The notes below the pieces were generated by a model. The model searched no databases. It saw only the letters and a program-made list of their open reading frames with translations, and was not told the DNA's origin. 64,000 bases of DNA. Origin: Lachnospiraceae bacterium. Lineage in GTDB: Bacteria; Bacillota; Clostridia; Lachnospirales; Lachnospiraceae. The stretch is from positions 16,646-80,645 of the forward strand of contig JAGAQG010000046.1 in the NCBI GenBank assembly GCA_017622875.1. The letters are read 5' to 3'. Positions 21,645 through 31,067 of this stretch are shown here, one piece after another. Both the position numbers and the translations under genes were made by a program. The stretch's first letter is position 1; each line of letters opens with the position of its first letter.

Positions 21645-22265
21645 ATGGGAAACAATAGATTTTTACCAATGAACCTGCAGATATTTGCTGAACCGGCTCC
21701 AGGAGCAGGAGAACCGGCACCACAGCCGACAGATCCGACTCCAACGAATCAACAGGCAACCCCATCGATTGATTACGAAAAAATCGCAAATATGGTAGCA
21801 GGAAAGCAGGCGGCAACGGAAGACAGTGTCCTGCGAGGTTATTTTAAACAGCAGGGCTTATCTAAAGAGGAAGCTGACCAAGCTATTGCAACATTCAAGC
21901 AGCAGAAGGCGGCAAATCAGCCGGATGTAAATGCGATGCAGACACAGCTTACACAGGCACAGGCGGCAGCCCAGAAGGCTCAGATTGAGGGTAAGGCTGT
22001 GATGATCTCTGTTGAGCTGGGAATTGACGCAAAGACCATTCCGTATGTCCTAAAAATGGCGGATTTAAGCCAGGTCGTTGGACAGGACGGAACAATTAAC
22101 GAAGAAACATTAAAGAATGCCTTAAATAAGGTGCTAGAGGATGTGCCGGCATTAAAACCGCAGGCCGCAGGCACCACCGGCTTTATCAAAGTGGGAACGG
22201 CTGGAGGAAACGGCCAGCAGACCCAGATGGCAGATGAAGCACTGAAAAAGGCATTTGGACTTTAA
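21645..22265 (+). CDS. Scaffolding protein
   Basis: The 206-residue protein starts 'MNLQIFAEPAPGAG', is rich in Ala/Gln/Pro and has a long central helix ('MQTQLTQAQAAAQKAQIEG'), all typical of siphophage capsid scaffolds placed just before the major capsid gene. It would guide prohead assembly and then leave. A weak hairpin (around 21505-21530) lies in the 160-nt leader. Confidence 0.8.
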   Translation: MGNNRFLPMNLQIFAEPAPGAGEPAPQPTDPTPTNQQATPSIDYEKIANMVAGKQAATEDSVLRGYFKQQGLSKEEADQAIATFKQQKAANQPDVNAMQTQLTQAQAAAQKAQIEGKAVMISVELGIDAKTIPYVLKMADLSQVVGQDGTINEETLKNALNKVLEDVPALKPQAAGTTGFIKVGTAGGNGQQTQMADEALKKAFGL

Positions 22266-22285
22266 AGAAAGAGAGGTAATACGAT

Positions 22286-23170
22286 ATGGCAGTTTATGAT
22301 TACGCCGAAACTTTTACACAGCTTTTACAGCAGAAGTACGCAAAAGAACTTTGTTCTGATGCACTGGCACAGAGCAACCCTCAGGTAAAATTCCTGAATA
22401 CACAGACTATCAAGCTTCCGAGAATGACCGTGTCTGGTTATAAGGACCACACCAGAACCATTGGTTTCAATACCGGTACTCTTGGAAACGACTGGGAGGC
22501 AAAGAAGCTTGCCCATGACCGTGATATTGAGTTCTGGATTGACCCGATGGATATCGACGAAACCAATCTGACTCTTTCTGTTGCGAATATCCAGAACACA
22601 TTCGAGACAGAGCAGGCAATTCCGGAGAAGGATTCTTATCGTTTCTCCAAGCTTCATGCAGAGATGACTGCATTCTCCGGCCGCATTAATACCACCGTCA
22701 TTGATGCTGCGAACTTTCTGGAAGCATTCGACACAGAGATGGCTTACATGGACGAGGCGGGTGTTCCAGAGGAAGGAAGAATCCTCTATGTAACACCTAC
22801 CATGAGAAAAATCTTAAAGGAGGCAGAAGGCATCCAGCGCACCATGACTGTGATGAGCCCGTCCTCTATCAACAGAAAGGTCCACAGCCTGGATGATGTG
22901 ACCATCAAGATGGTTCCGGCAGCCAGAATGAAGACGAAGTACGACTTCACAGAAGGCTGTGTAGCAGCTGAGGATGCGAAGCAGATCAACTGGATCCTGA
23001 TTCATACATCCTGCGTAGTATGCCGTGATAAGTACAGCTACATTAAGCTGTTCACACCGGGCACAGACAGCCGTACAGCAGATGGTTACCTGTACCAGAA
23101 TCGTAACTATGGCGACTTGTTCCTTCTGGAAAAGAAAATCGAAGGATGCGCTATGAATGTAAGCGCATAA
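22286..23170 (+). CDS. Major capsid protein
   Basis: The 294-residue protein has the order and size of a HK97-fold major capsid. 'TIGFNTGTLGNDWEAKKLAHDRDIEFWIDPMDID' is characteristic of clostridial capsid proteins, as are 'FDTEMAYMDEAGVPEEGRILYVTP' and 'VVCRDKYSYIKLF'. There is no obvious N-terminal delta domain, consistent with the separate scaffold. Codon use is biased to preferred codons, as expected of the most abundant virion protein. Confidence 0.85.
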   Translation: MAVYDYAETFTQLLQQKYAKELCSDALAQSNPQVKFLNTQTIKLPRMTVSGYKDHTRTIGFNTGTLGNDWEAKKLAHDRDIEFWIDPMDIDETNLTLSVANIQNTFETEQAIPEKDSYRFSKLHAEMTAFSGRINTTVIDAANFLEAFDTEMAYMDEAGVPEEGRILYVTPTMRKILKEAEGIQRTMTVMSPSSINRKVHSLDDVTIKMVPAARMKTKYDFTEGCVAAEDAKQINWILIHTSCVVCRDKYSYIKLFTPGTDSRTADGYLYQNRNYGDLFLLEKKIEGCAMNVSA

Positions 23171-23182
23171 GGAGGGCTTTAG

Positions 23183-23431
23183 ATGAAAGCGGTAAAAGGA
23201 AATAAAGAGTATACCATTGATGAGAGCCAGAAGAAGTTCTATCAGGACGGAGGCTTTGACATCAAGGATAACGCCGGAAATGTGATTGCTTACGGACGTG
23301 GAAAGACCGTTCCGTATGGCGATTACATGAATGTAATGGCGGAGCTGGCTGCAACTAAGGCAGAGCTTGAAGCTGTGAAGGATAAAGCGGCGGAAGAGAA
23401 GAAGTCTAAAGGCGCAAAGGGCGGTGAGTAG
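23183..23431 (+). CDS. Head-associated small protein, 82 aa
   Basis: This gene lies 13 nt after the capsid gene behind AGGAGGG. The N-terminus is compact ('KAVKGNKEYTIDESQKKFYQDGGFDI') and the C-terminus is a charged coil. The position suggests a head-tail joining or decoration role; no specific family is certain. Confidence 0.6.
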   Translation: MKAVKGNKEYTIDESQKKFYQDGGFDIKDNAGNVIAYGRGKTVPYGDYMNVMAELAATKAELEAVKDKAAEEKKSKGAKGGE

Positions 23432-23432
23432 T

Positions 23433-23819
23433 ATGTCCTACGAACCATATGTAGACGAAACATACTATAAAAACACCTTCGGCGGAGAAATGATTCCAGA
23501 TGCTGAACTGGACAGACGTCTCAGAATGGCTTCCAGACATATCGATTCCCTGACCTACAATCGAATTGTAGGCCGGGGCTTTTCTTCTTTAACGGACTTT
23601 CAACAGGAAGTAATTAAAGAAGTAGTGTGTCTGCAGGCAGAATTCGAATACGAAAATGCGGATGAAATCGAAACGATTCTTTCGAGTTACAGTATCAATG
23701 GTGTATCTGCTCAGTTTGGAAATTCCTGGAATGTGTTTACGGATAAGGGGATTGCAATGAAGCGTGATGTATACACCATGCTCTGCCAGACTGGACTGTG
23801 CTGCAGATTAGCGAGGTAA
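23433..23819 (+). CDS. Head-tail connector (gp6/gp15-like adaptor)
   Basis: The 128-residue protein has the pattern of phage connector adaptors: 'LRMASRHIDSLTYNRIVGRGFSSLTDFQQEVIKEVVCLQAEFEYENAD'. ATG 23433 with GGGCGG upstream is preferred; GTG 23424 is the alternative. It would bind beneath the portal. Confidence 0.75.
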   Translation: MSYEPYVDETYYKNTFGGEMIPDAELDRRLRMASRHIDSLTYNRIVGRGFSSLTDFQQEVIKEVVCLQAEFEYENADEIETILSSYSINGVSAQFGNSWNVFTDKGIAMKRDVYTMLCQTGLCCRLAR

Positions 23820-23823
23820 GCCT

Positions 23824-24162
23824 ATGAAATATCCATGTTTGGTTCCGAAACGTCTCTGTAAGACGGAAATCAGCCTCTCGCTTGAACGGGAAGGGCTGGA
23901 TAAATATGGAGATCCACTTCCAACAATCGAGTATTCTGGAAAATGTAATTACCAGGATAAAGCCAAAACTGTGCTGACGTTTGAAAAGAAACTTGTACAG
24001 ATCACTGGGAGTGCGCTGTTCCCGGGGGACATTTGTCCGGAACTTCCGCTGATATCCGGAGGAACTGCGGTAATATTCGGTGTTCAGCGTCGAATTTTGC
24101 AAGGAACAAAAGCCCGTAATCCGGATGAGAGTGTAAATTATACAGAGGTGCTGCTGATATGA
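23824..24162 (+). CDS. Head closure (minor capsid) protein, 112 aa
   Basis: The gene position between adaptor and gp10-like genes, the length and the sequence 'ISLSLEREGLDKYGDPLPTIEYSGKCNYQDKAKTVL' fit putative minor capsid/head-closure proteins of Firmicute siphophages. The overlap of 4 nt with the next gene indicates a single operon. Confidence 0.7.
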   Translation: MKYPCLVPKRLCKTEISLSLEREGLDKYGDPLPTIEYSGKCNYQDKAKTVLTFEKKLVQITGSALFPGDICPELPLISGGTAVIFGVQRRILQGTKARNPDESVNYTEVLLI

Positions 24163-24542
24163 TCAAGGTAAACTCAAGTGTAAAGTTGAATATGCCGGCA
24201 ATCAGAAGATTAACTGAGGCAGCAACAACTGCATTAGAAATGACTGCAGAACATCTCCATACAGAAATAGTACAGGCGCAGGTGGTGCCAAGAGATACTG
24301 GAAATTTACAGGGTGAATCTTTTTTTGTAGATGATTCCAAGAGCAAGAATGGAAAAGTGTCTTTGGTACATTCAACGCCTTACGCAAGAAGATTGTATTT
24401 TCATCCGGAATACAAATTTTCGAAGATAGAGAACCCTCATGCAAAGGGAAAGTGGTTCGAAGACTGGACAGAAGGCGGAAAGAGGGAAAAAGACGCTATT
24501 AAAGCATATGCAGAGTTTTACAGGAGGTTGACCGGAGTATGA
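24159..24542 (+). CDS. Minor capsid / HK97 gp10-like protein, 127 aa
   Basis: 'VPRDTGNLQGESFFVDDSKSKNGKVSLVHSTPYARRLYFHPEYKF' is the usual core of the minor capsid protein preceding the tail terminator. It completes the head-tail joint. Overlaps at both ends are 4 nt. Confidence 0.75.
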   Translation: MIKVNSSVKLNMPAIRRLTEAATTALEMTAEHLHTEIVQAQVVPRDTGNLQGESFFVDDSKSKNGKVSLVHSTPYARRLYFHPEYKFSKIENPHAKGKWFEDWTEGGKREKDAIKAYAEFYRRLTGV

Positions 24543-24937
24543 TGTTATCTGATGTAAGAGATTATATAGAATCCCTAGGAATTGCAGAGCATGTATATTC
24601 CGGAAAACTGGACGCTAAAAAGGAAAAATCCATTGGAGTGTACAATTCAAAACACGAGCACGTGTATAAGACTGCTATAGGCGGTCCTGAATTGGAATCC
24701 TATGGAACAAAACACATTACATTACTTGTGCATTGGAATAAGTCTCAAAGAGAGACGGAAAAAGCCGCCACAGATTTATTCAAAAAGATTACATTGGTAA
24801 GAGAAGAAAAAATAAATGATGTAACTATGAAATTTATTTTGCCAATTTATGACCTGCAGGATGTGGGTACCGTTGAAAACGGTATTTACGAGATGGTCAT
24901 TGAAGCGGCAGTGATCTATGAAAAGGAGGGCAAATAG
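24539..24937 (+). CDS. Tail terminator (minor capsid) protein, 132 aa
   Basis: 'ESLGIAEHVYSGKLDAKKEKSIGVYNSK' and 'YGTKHITLLVHWNKSQRETEKAATDLF' match the tail-terminator-type proteins of Firmicute siphophages, which cap the tail tube. It lies immediately before the major tail protein. Confidence 0.75.
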   Translation: MMLSDVRDYIESLGIAEHVYSGKLDAKKEKSIGVYNSKHEHVYKTAIGGPELESYGTKHITLLVHWNKSQRETEKAATDLFKKITLVREEKINDVTMKFILPIYDLQDVGTVENGIYEMVIEAAVIYEKEGK

Positions 24938-25378
24938 ATGAAAACAGGAGTATATCCATGCTATGACAATCAGTTCAAGATTAACACAGCGGCATCCGGT
25001 GCAGATGCTGTTATGGAAAGTATTGCTGATTGCGATACTTTTGCAGTGTCATTTGATAATGGCGTTGAAGAATGGCATCCGTTTGACACAGAAGGCTGGG
25101 TAAGAAGATTAATGACTGCAAAGGGCATTACAATTTCTGTAACAGCCAAAAGAAATGTGGGAGATGCCGGAAATGATGCAGTAGCAGCACTTGCATGGGC
25201 CAATGGCCGTGATGCAGAAAAAGACTTCCAGTGGACATTCCCAGATGGAAGCACAGCGTTGTTTAAAGATGCAGTTATCAATGTCAAGAATGTTGGCTCA
25301 GGCGATTCCACAGCGGTAGCTCCATTGGAGTTCGACATTATGAGTAATGGAAAACCAACATTCACACCAGCAGTATAA
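24938..25378 (+). CDS. Major tail protein
   Basis: The 146-residue tube protein contains 'FAVSFDNGVEEWHPFDTEGWVRRLMTAKGITISVTAKRNVGDAGNDAVAALAW', the common motif of clostridial phage tail tubes. It starts directly after the tail terminator, in the usual order, and polymerises into the tail tube. Confidence 0.85.
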   Translation: MKTGVYPCYDNQFKINTAASGADAVMESIADCDTFAVSFDNGVEEWHPFDTEGWVRRLMTAKGITISVTAKRNVGDAGNDAVAALAWANGRDAEKDFQWTFPDGSTALFKDAVINVKNVGSGDSTAVAPLEFDIMSNGKPTFTPAV

Positions 25379-25388
25379 GGAGCAAGTC

Positions 25389-25676
25389 ATGGCAAAAGTA
25401 GTAGATATTACGGAAAAACTTAGTTTTGATGAGAATCCAAAGATTAAAATTAGAGATGTTGAAATTGAAGTAAACACTGATGCAGAGGCAATGCTGAAGT
25501 TGATGGGGACTTTAACGACAAAAACAGAAGGAGAAGCAACGTTAGAAGCATATGAGCTGCTGTTTAACGAAGAGGATCGAGAAAAAATCTCTAAAATGAA
25601 GCTTCCGTTCAAGGATTTCAAAGTATTGATCGAAGAATCGATTAATCTTGTAACAGGAGAAGAAAAGGGAGAGTAG
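25389..25676 (+). CDS. Tail assembly chaperone, first frame (gpG-like)
   Basis: ATG 25389 follows AAGGAGCAAGTC. The 95-residue protein ('KLSFDENPKIKIRDVEIEVNTDAEAMLKLMGTL') lies between the tail tube and tape-measure genes, where chaperones act. The second half of the chaperone lies downstream in another frame with no good start of its own, which implies translational recoding. Confidence 0.75.
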   Translation: MAKVVDITEKLSFDENPKIKIRDVEIEVNTDAEAMLKLMGTLTTKTEGEATLEAYELLFNEEDREKISKMKLPFKDFKVLIEESINLVTGEEKGE

Positions 25677-25710
25677 CGACCCGTACTATGATCTGATAGA
25701 TGATTTTGAC

Positions 25711-26016
25711 TTGGTCATTGCATCTTTTCAGTCACAGTACGGGATTCGTTTGTCCCGAGAATTAAAAGGAATGAAATGGAGCGAATTTTCAGCATTACTT
25801 ATTGGGCTTGGTCCGGATACACCACTTGGCAGAATCGTATCCATCAGAGCGGAGGATGATGAGGAAATGCTGAAACACTTCACGAAAGACCAGCATAGAA
25901 TCAGAAATGAATGGAGATCCAAAAGGGCAAAAATGGTTTCCAAAGAAGAAATGGATGCTGTTTTAGAAGGATTTAAGAGAGCGTTCATTTCTATGGCAGG
26001 AGGGAATAACAATTGA
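25711..26016 (+). CDS. Bacteriophage Gp15-like tail assembly chaperone, second frame
   Basis: 'YGIRLSRELKGMKWSEFSALLIGLGPDTPLGRIVSIRAEDDEEMLK' is a clear Gp15 signature. The homologous frame is open upstream past TTG 25711 ('DPYYDLIDDFDLVIASF') and overlaps the end of the preceding gene, without ATG or GTG. Expression as a fusion through a +1 or -2 frameshift near 25657-25680 (around GAAGAAAAGGGAGAGTAG) is likely, as for the lambda gpG/gpGT pair. Confidence 0.75.
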   Translation: MVIASFQSQYGIRLSRELKGMKWSEFSALLIGLGPDTPLGRIVSIRAEDDEEMLKHFTKDQHRIRNEWRSKRAKMVSKEEMDAVLEGFKRAFISMAGGNNN

Positions 26017-26161
26017 TAAAGTAAAATTGAGATGTCCCTACTGTGGACATAAACAAAAAATACAGTACACCCTGGATGCGAAATGCCGGGGTGTTTTTAT
26101 TCGATGTCAGGCAAGACATTGTAGAAAAGAATTTGAAATAAAGATTAATCAGGACAAGTAG
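26012..26161 (+). CDS. Zinc-ribbon micro-protein with a non-standard start, 49 aa
   Basis: An open frame encodes 'KVKLRCPYCGHKQKIQYT' then 'CRGVFIRCQARHCRKEFEIK', a Com-like zinc ribbon. AGGAGG (25998-26003) stands 8 nt before ATT 26012; the alternative TTG 26027 is farther away. The frame overlaps the end of the Gp15 gene by 5 nt. It probably binds nucleic acid. Confidence 0.55.
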   Translation: MDKVKLRCPYCGHKQKIQYTLDAKCRGVFIRCQARHCRKEFEIKINQDK

Positions 26162-26203
26162 TGCCATGTGTCGATGTCCTCAGAAAAGAGGCAGGTGATA
26201 TAT

Positions 26204-28849
26204 ATGGCATTAAGTGTTGGCCAGATCGGTCTTGATCTCGTAGTAAATCAAAAAAGTTTTAACAAGCAGATGACAGGTATCACAAGCCTGGCAAAGAAGA
26301 CGGGAGCGGCACTTGCGACCGCTTTTTCTATAAAAAAACTTGTTGAATTTGGAAGGTCCTGTATTGATTTGGGCTCTGATCTTCAGGAAGTGCAGAATGT
26401 AGTTGATGTTACGTTTCCTTCCATGACGGCTCAGGTGGATAAATTTGCACAGAGTGCTGCGACGAATTATGGACTGTCCGAAACAATGGCTAAGCAGTTT
26501 AGCGGCACCTTTGGTTCTATGGCCAAAGCTTTTGGTTTTACTGAAAAGCAGGCTTACGATATGGGAACGACGCTGACTGGATTAGCTGGTGATGTAGCGT
26601 CGTTCTACAACATTACCCAGGATGAAGCTTATACGAAGTTAAAATCCGTATTTACAGGTGAGACAGAGAGTCTGAAAGATTTAGGCGTTGTAATGACGCA
26701 GACTGCACTGGACTCTTATGCACTTGCAAACGGTTTTGGAAAAACAACCAGCGCCATGAGCGAAGCTGAAAAGGTTGCCCTAAGGTACCAATTTGTACAG
26801 GATCAGCTGGCGGCTGCACAAGGAGACTTTGCAAGGACTTCTGATGGATGGGCGAATCAGATCCGTATTTTGAATCTGCAGATAGATTCGTTAAAGGCAA
26901 ACATTGGCCAGGGACTCATTAATTTATTCACGCCAATTCTAAAAATGATTAATACTCTGCTGGGCAAACTATCTACCTTGGCCAGCGCGTTTAAATCATT
27001 TACAGAGTTGATTACAGGAAATAAAGCTTCCGACGGGAATATTTCTTCGCTAACTTCTGAAGCCAATTCTGCAGCAAGTGGTTTAAGTTCAGCATCAGAT
27101 GCTGCAGATAATTTAGCAAGTACAACAACAGCTGTAGGAAACGCTGCTAAAAAAGCGGCCAAAGAAATGAAATCCCTGATGGGATTTGATGAAATAAACA
27201 AGCTTTCGAAAAAGGATGAAGATGAGAGTTCTGGAACATCTACAGACGCATCTGGATTAAATATTTCGTCTGCGACAGTTGATTATGGAACGCTTGCAGA
27301 AGACACAGGGAATTCATTTCTGGAAAAGCTTCAGGAGAAACTAGGAAATATTGACCTTTCAAGACTTACAAACAGTTTGAAAGCGTTCAAAGAGCAATTA
27401 TCTGAATTTGGAAGCCATTTAGGAGAAGGACTTAAGTGGATTTACGAGAATGTTCTTGTTCCGCTGGCTAAATGGGTAATCAGCGAGGTTATTCCGAGAT
27501 TTTTCGAAACACTGGCAAATGTTCTGGGAATATTAAATCCAGTATTGGAAGCACTACAACCGTTATGGCAATGGTTTTGGGAGAATGTCCTAAAGCCTAT
27601 TACAAGTTGGGCGGCTGGAGCTTTTCTGGATGCATGGGATACGATTAATGAACTTTTAAAGAGATTCGGAGAATGGTGCGAAGAACATCCGGGAACGATC
27701 AGAACGATTACAACTGTAATTGCGTCGTTTTTTGCGGCTTGGAAATTTGTAGAGTTTGCAAGCAAGATCGGTGAATTTATTACATCAATTTACAATGTTA
27801 TAACTTGCGCAAAAAATTTGGAAGATGCAATATCGCTTGTTAAATTTGGGTTTGAAGCGTTGTTTGGCGCTCATTATCCGGTAGTACTTGCTTTGGGAGC
27901 TATAGTTGCGGCAGGCGTTCTTTTGTGGCAAAACTGGGACACCATCAAAGAAAAGGCGAAAGAAGTATGGGATTTTGTAAAGGCAAAATTTCAGGAATTT
28001 GATGATTTTCTTACCAATATATTTGCGAAGGATTGGAGCGAAGATTTCGGCTTTTTAGGTGAGTGTCTTAATGTGTTCTTAGATTGGGTAGAAGGACGAT
28101 GGGACGCCATAAAGAATATATTCTCCGGTGTCATAGAGTTTGTATCCGGAGTGTTCACCGGGGACTGGGAAAAGGCTTGGAATGGCGCAAGAAAAATATT
28201 TGATGAGTTCGGCATTGATATAGACGGGCTCGTATCAGGGATAGAACAGATTTTTGACGGGCTCACAGATTTTGTGAATGGCGTATTTAGTGGCGACTGG
28301 AAAAGAGCATGGGCTGGTGTAAAAACCACCCTTAAAGGTGTTTGGGACTCAATGGTTTCCGTTGTAAAAAATCCTGTAAATTCCATCATTGGAGCCATAA
28401 ATGGAATGATCAAAGGCGTTGTAAAAGGCATCAATACTGTGATCAATGCTTTGAATAGATTGAAAATCGATATTCCAAGCTGGGTACCGGTATATGGAGG
28501 AAAGAAATTTGGTTTTAACATTAAAACGCTGTCAACACCTCAAATACCATATTTAGCTGAAGGCGGTTTTGTAAAACCAAATACACCACAGCTTGCCATG
28601 ATCGGCGATAACAGACATCAGGGAGAAGTTGTTGCACCTGAAAATAAAATGCAGAATATGGCTGACGAAGCAGCTCTTAAAACAATTGCGGCATTGGAAA
28701 ATTATATTGCGGCAATGATGGCAGGATTTGAAGCGGTCGTGGAAGCAATTAAAGAAAAAGATACTGATATAGTCATTGGAGATGAACATATCGGAAAAGC
28801 CAATGAACGCTATGAAGAAAAACGAGCGGTAATGACAGGAGGTACATGA
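26204..28849 (+). CDS. Tail tape measure protein
   Basis: At 881 residues from ATG 26204 (behind AGGTGATATAT), this sets the tail length. 'SVGQIGLDLVVNQKSFNKQMTGI' is the usual N-terminal motif, followed by 'VQNVVDVTFPSMTAQVDKFA' and 'GLSETMAKQFSGTFGSMAKAFG' of tape measure cores. The centre has hydrophobic helices (about 500-600), and the C-terminus ends in a globular 'APENKMQNMADEAALKTIAALE' part. The longer frame from 26168 lacks a binding site. Confidence 0.9.
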   Translation: MALSVGQIGLDLVVNQKSFNKQMTGITSLAKKTGAALATAFSIKKLVEFGRSCIDLGSDLQEVQNVVDVTFPSMTAQVDKFAQSAATNYGLSETMAKQFSGTFGSMAKAFGFTEKQAYDMGTTLTGLAGDVASFYNITQDEAYTKLKSVFTGETESLKDLGVVMTQTALDSYALANGFGKTTSAMSEAEKVALRYQFVQDQLAAAQGDFARTSDGWANQIRILNLQIDSLKANIGQGLINLFTPILKMINTLLGKLSTLASAFKSFTELITGNKASDGNISSLTSEANSAASGLSSASDAADNLASTTTAVGNAAKKAAKEMKSLMGFDEINKLSKKDEDESSGTSTDASGLNISSATVDYGTLAEDTGNSFLEKLQEKLGNIDLSRLTNSLKAFKEQLSEFGSHLGEGLKWIYENVLVPLAKWVISEVIPRFFETLANVLGILNPVLEALQPLWQWFWENVLKPITSWAAGAFLDAWDTINELLKRFGEWCEEHPGTIRTITTVIASFFAAWKFVEFASKIGEFITSIYNVITCAKNLEDAISLVKFGFEALFGAHYPVVLALGAIVAAGVLLWQNWDTIKEKAKEVWDFVKAKFQEFDDFLTNIFAKDWSEDFGFLGECLNVFLDWVEGRWDAIKNIFSGVIEFVSGVFTGDWEKAWNGARKIFDEFGIDIDGLVSGIEQIFDGLTDFVNGVFSGDWKRAWAGVKTTLKGVWDSMVSVVKNPVNSIIGAINGMIKGVVKGINTVINALNRLKIDIPSWVPVYGGKKFGFNIKTLSTPQIPYLAEGGFVKPNTPQLAMIGDNRHQGEVVAPENKMQNMADEAALKTIAALENYIAAMMAGFEAVVEAIKEKDTDIVIGDEHIGKANERYEEKRAVMTGGT

Positions 28850-29220
28850 TGCGAACATTGACAAATTTGTTCACGATAAATGGAAAACCAATGTTTGCAC
28901 CAGATGCAGATGTGGAAGTTCAGTACAATGATGTGGATGCGGCGGATTCCGGGCGAGATGAAAGCGGATTCATGCATCGTATTGTAGTGCGTTACAAACT
29001 GGGAACATGGAGCTTTGTATATAGCCATTTGACTGAAGAAGAAAAGAACTATATGGAAAGCTTATTTCCTGATGCTCCGGACTTCGAGTTTGGACATCCG
29101 AGCAGAGCAGATGCTTCCGTACGGGAAACTACGACCTGTTATCGCAGTAATTACGGGATTGCATGGCGGACAGCTGGCGGTGACTGGAAAAACTATAAAT
29201 TCAACATTATTGAATGTTAG
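28846..29220 (+). CDS. Distal tail region protein (DUF6711-like), 124 aa
   Basis: ATG 28846 follows AGGAGG and overlaps the tape measure stop. 'LFTINGKPMFAPDADVEVQYNDVDAADSGRDESGFMHRIVVRYKLGTW' matches small proteins between the tape measure and Tal genes in clostridial siphophages. It probably forms part of the tail tip. Confidence 0.7.
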   Translation: MMRTLTNLFTINGKPMFAPDADVEVQYNDVDAADSGRDESGFMHRIVVRYKLGTWSFVYSHLTEEEKNYMESLFPDAPDFEFGHPSRADASVRETTTCYRSNYGIAWRTAGGDWKNYKFNIIEC

Positions 29221-29229
29221 GAGGTACAT

Positions 29230-31053
29230 ATGCAAAAAAGTATATTAGTGCTTCCAGATGGAACAGAATTATCATCAGGGAGAGGAACTACAAATGCCCT
29301 GATGAATGTGCAGTATACAGAATTAGTAAACAGCGATACGGAGCTCACATTGGGCTCCGTTTGCTCGTCTTGCATTGAAGCAACGTTAATTGCTCCAGGT
29401 GGAAAATTGAGTATTGCTGCAGGCACGGAAGTAACTGTGTTTGAGGAAGCTGATGATGGGAGCAGAGTACAAACAGGTATTTTTAAACTGGAGAAACCCA
29501 CCAGAGCGAGTGCAAATGCATACAAGCTAATGGCATATGACAGGATTGTTAATTTCGATATTGATTTGACATCATGGTTGCAGGGATTAAAAGAATCCTT
29601 CCCAATGACGTTGCAGACGTTTGTAGAAACTGTTTGTGAAAAATGTGGTGTGACATTAGCAAATACTTATATATCTAATGGGGAGTTGAAAATTGAATAT
29701 TTTCCAGCAGGTGAAGTTACTGGTCGAAAGCTCATAAAGTGGGCTGCAGAGATAGCAGGAAGCTTTGTAAGAGCCGATACAGAGGGAAAGATTGAGTTTG
29801 CATGGTATGGCCAGAACAACGCGGTTACTATAGGACCGTATCAGACTAATGAAGAAAATACAAAACAGATTTCGTACTTCCAAGGATCGTTAAGTTATGA
29901 AGATTATGCAGTCAAGGCGATCGAAAAAGTTCAGATCAAGAATACCGATGATGATATTGGTACAGTATGGCCGACAGATCTTGAAGAAGGAAATACATAC
30001 GTTATTTCTTCTAATATGCTACTTGCAAACAGTTCAGCGGATGATCTGGAATACGTTGCACAATATATTTATCAGAGATTGATGAATACAAGATATGTAC
30101 CTTGTAAAGTGGATGTAGGACGCAGTTCGGGCATTAGAGCTGGAGATATTGTAACTGTAACCGATGTGAATGGAGTGACATTTACAACATATGTAATGCA
30201 GCGCACGATAACAGGCGGAAAAGAAACACTGGAGTGTACTGGAAGCCAAAATAGAGGCAGTACAACGGTTGTAAACAATCGTGATTATAAAGACTTGGAA
30301 GGCAGAATCCTTCGGATACAGGCTTCTGTAGAAGGAATTAAAACAGAAGTTAAAGATGCCGAAGAGAACATTACGGAGTTACAGCAGACAGCAGGTCAGG
30401 TAAGCGTAAAAGCTTCCAGCGAACAGGGTACACTTGAAACGATAATTAAAAATGATGGTACCTGGAAGTCGGTTTATACAGATGCCAACGGGAATGAATT
30501 ATCTGGTATAACATTTGATTTCTTACTGCAATCATTTGTTTTCAAAGGTTCTGGAGAATTTACAGGTAAATTAAACATTGGTAATGGAAATTTTGTTGTT
30601 GATGAATTCGGAAATCTAGTATCTAAAGGTGCAGCGGAGATTGTTGGCGGCAAATTCTATGCTCTGAATGATGATGGAACGATTGGAGATTGTTTCGAGA
30701 TTACATCAGACGGATTAACGATGTTTAGAAAAGGATATGATTATCCTGTTTTTTCAATATGTAAAAATGAAGGTGCTGATGGAAATGTATATCCGTATAT
30801 AAAATTAAATTCAGAAAGCAGTGAAGATGCGCTTTCGAACTTCCCATGCAAAATCCAACGATTTGCAGATGGCCTTTGGATAGGCAATCAATGGATAGGT
30901 ATGGATGATGCGTGTAATTTACAAACATTTGATATAGATCCGATAAGAAGTAATGGCATCTTTATTTCTCTGGTGGATAAAACAACATATGTAGTAGATG
31001 GAAATAATAGAAAAAGTATTTACACAGGCGATACTATTGCGAGATTTGGATAA
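29230..31053 (+). CDS. Tail-associated (Tal/baseplate hub) protein, 607 aa
   Basis: The N-terminal 350 residues have the hub-like beta fold typical of Tal proteins ('TLGSVCSSCIEATLIAPGGKLSIAAGTEVTVFEE', 'FVETVCEKCGVTLANT', 'IKWAAEIAGSFVRADTEGKIEFAWYG'). The C-terminal part has a short coiled coil ('VEGIKTEVKDAEENITELQQTAGQV') and a fibre-like beta segment. It would form the tail tip hub. Confidence 0.75.
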   Translation: MQKSILVLPDGTELSSGRGTTNALMNVQYTELVNSDTELTLGSVCSSCIEATLIAPGGKLSIAAGTEVTVFEEADDGSRVQTGIFKLEKPTRASANAYKLMAYDRIVNFDIDLTSWLQGLKESFPMTLQTFVETVCEKCGVTLANTYISNGELKIEYFPAGEVTGRKLIKWAAEIAGSFVRADTEGKIEFAWYGQNNAVTIGPYQTNEENTKQISYFQGSLSYEDYAVKAIEKVQIKNTDDDIGTVWPTDLEEGNTYVISSNMLLANSSADDLEYVAQYIYQRLMNTRYVPCKVDVGRSSGIRAGDIVTVTDVNGVTFTTYVMQRTITGGKETLECTGSQNRGSTTVVNNRDYKDLEGRILRIQASVEGIKTEVKDAEENITELQQTAGQVSVKASSEQGTLETIIKNDGTWKSVYTDANGNELSGITFDFLLQSFVFKGSGEFTGKLNIGNGNFVVDEFGNLVSKGAAEIVGGKFYALNDDGTIGDCFEITSDGLTMFRKGYDYPVFSICKNEGADGNVYPYIKLNSESSEDALSNFPCKIQRFADGLWIGNQWIGMDDACNLQTFDIDPIRSNGIFISLVDKTTYVVDGNNRKSIYTGDTIARFG

Positions 31054-31067
31054 GAGGAGAGTGACAG

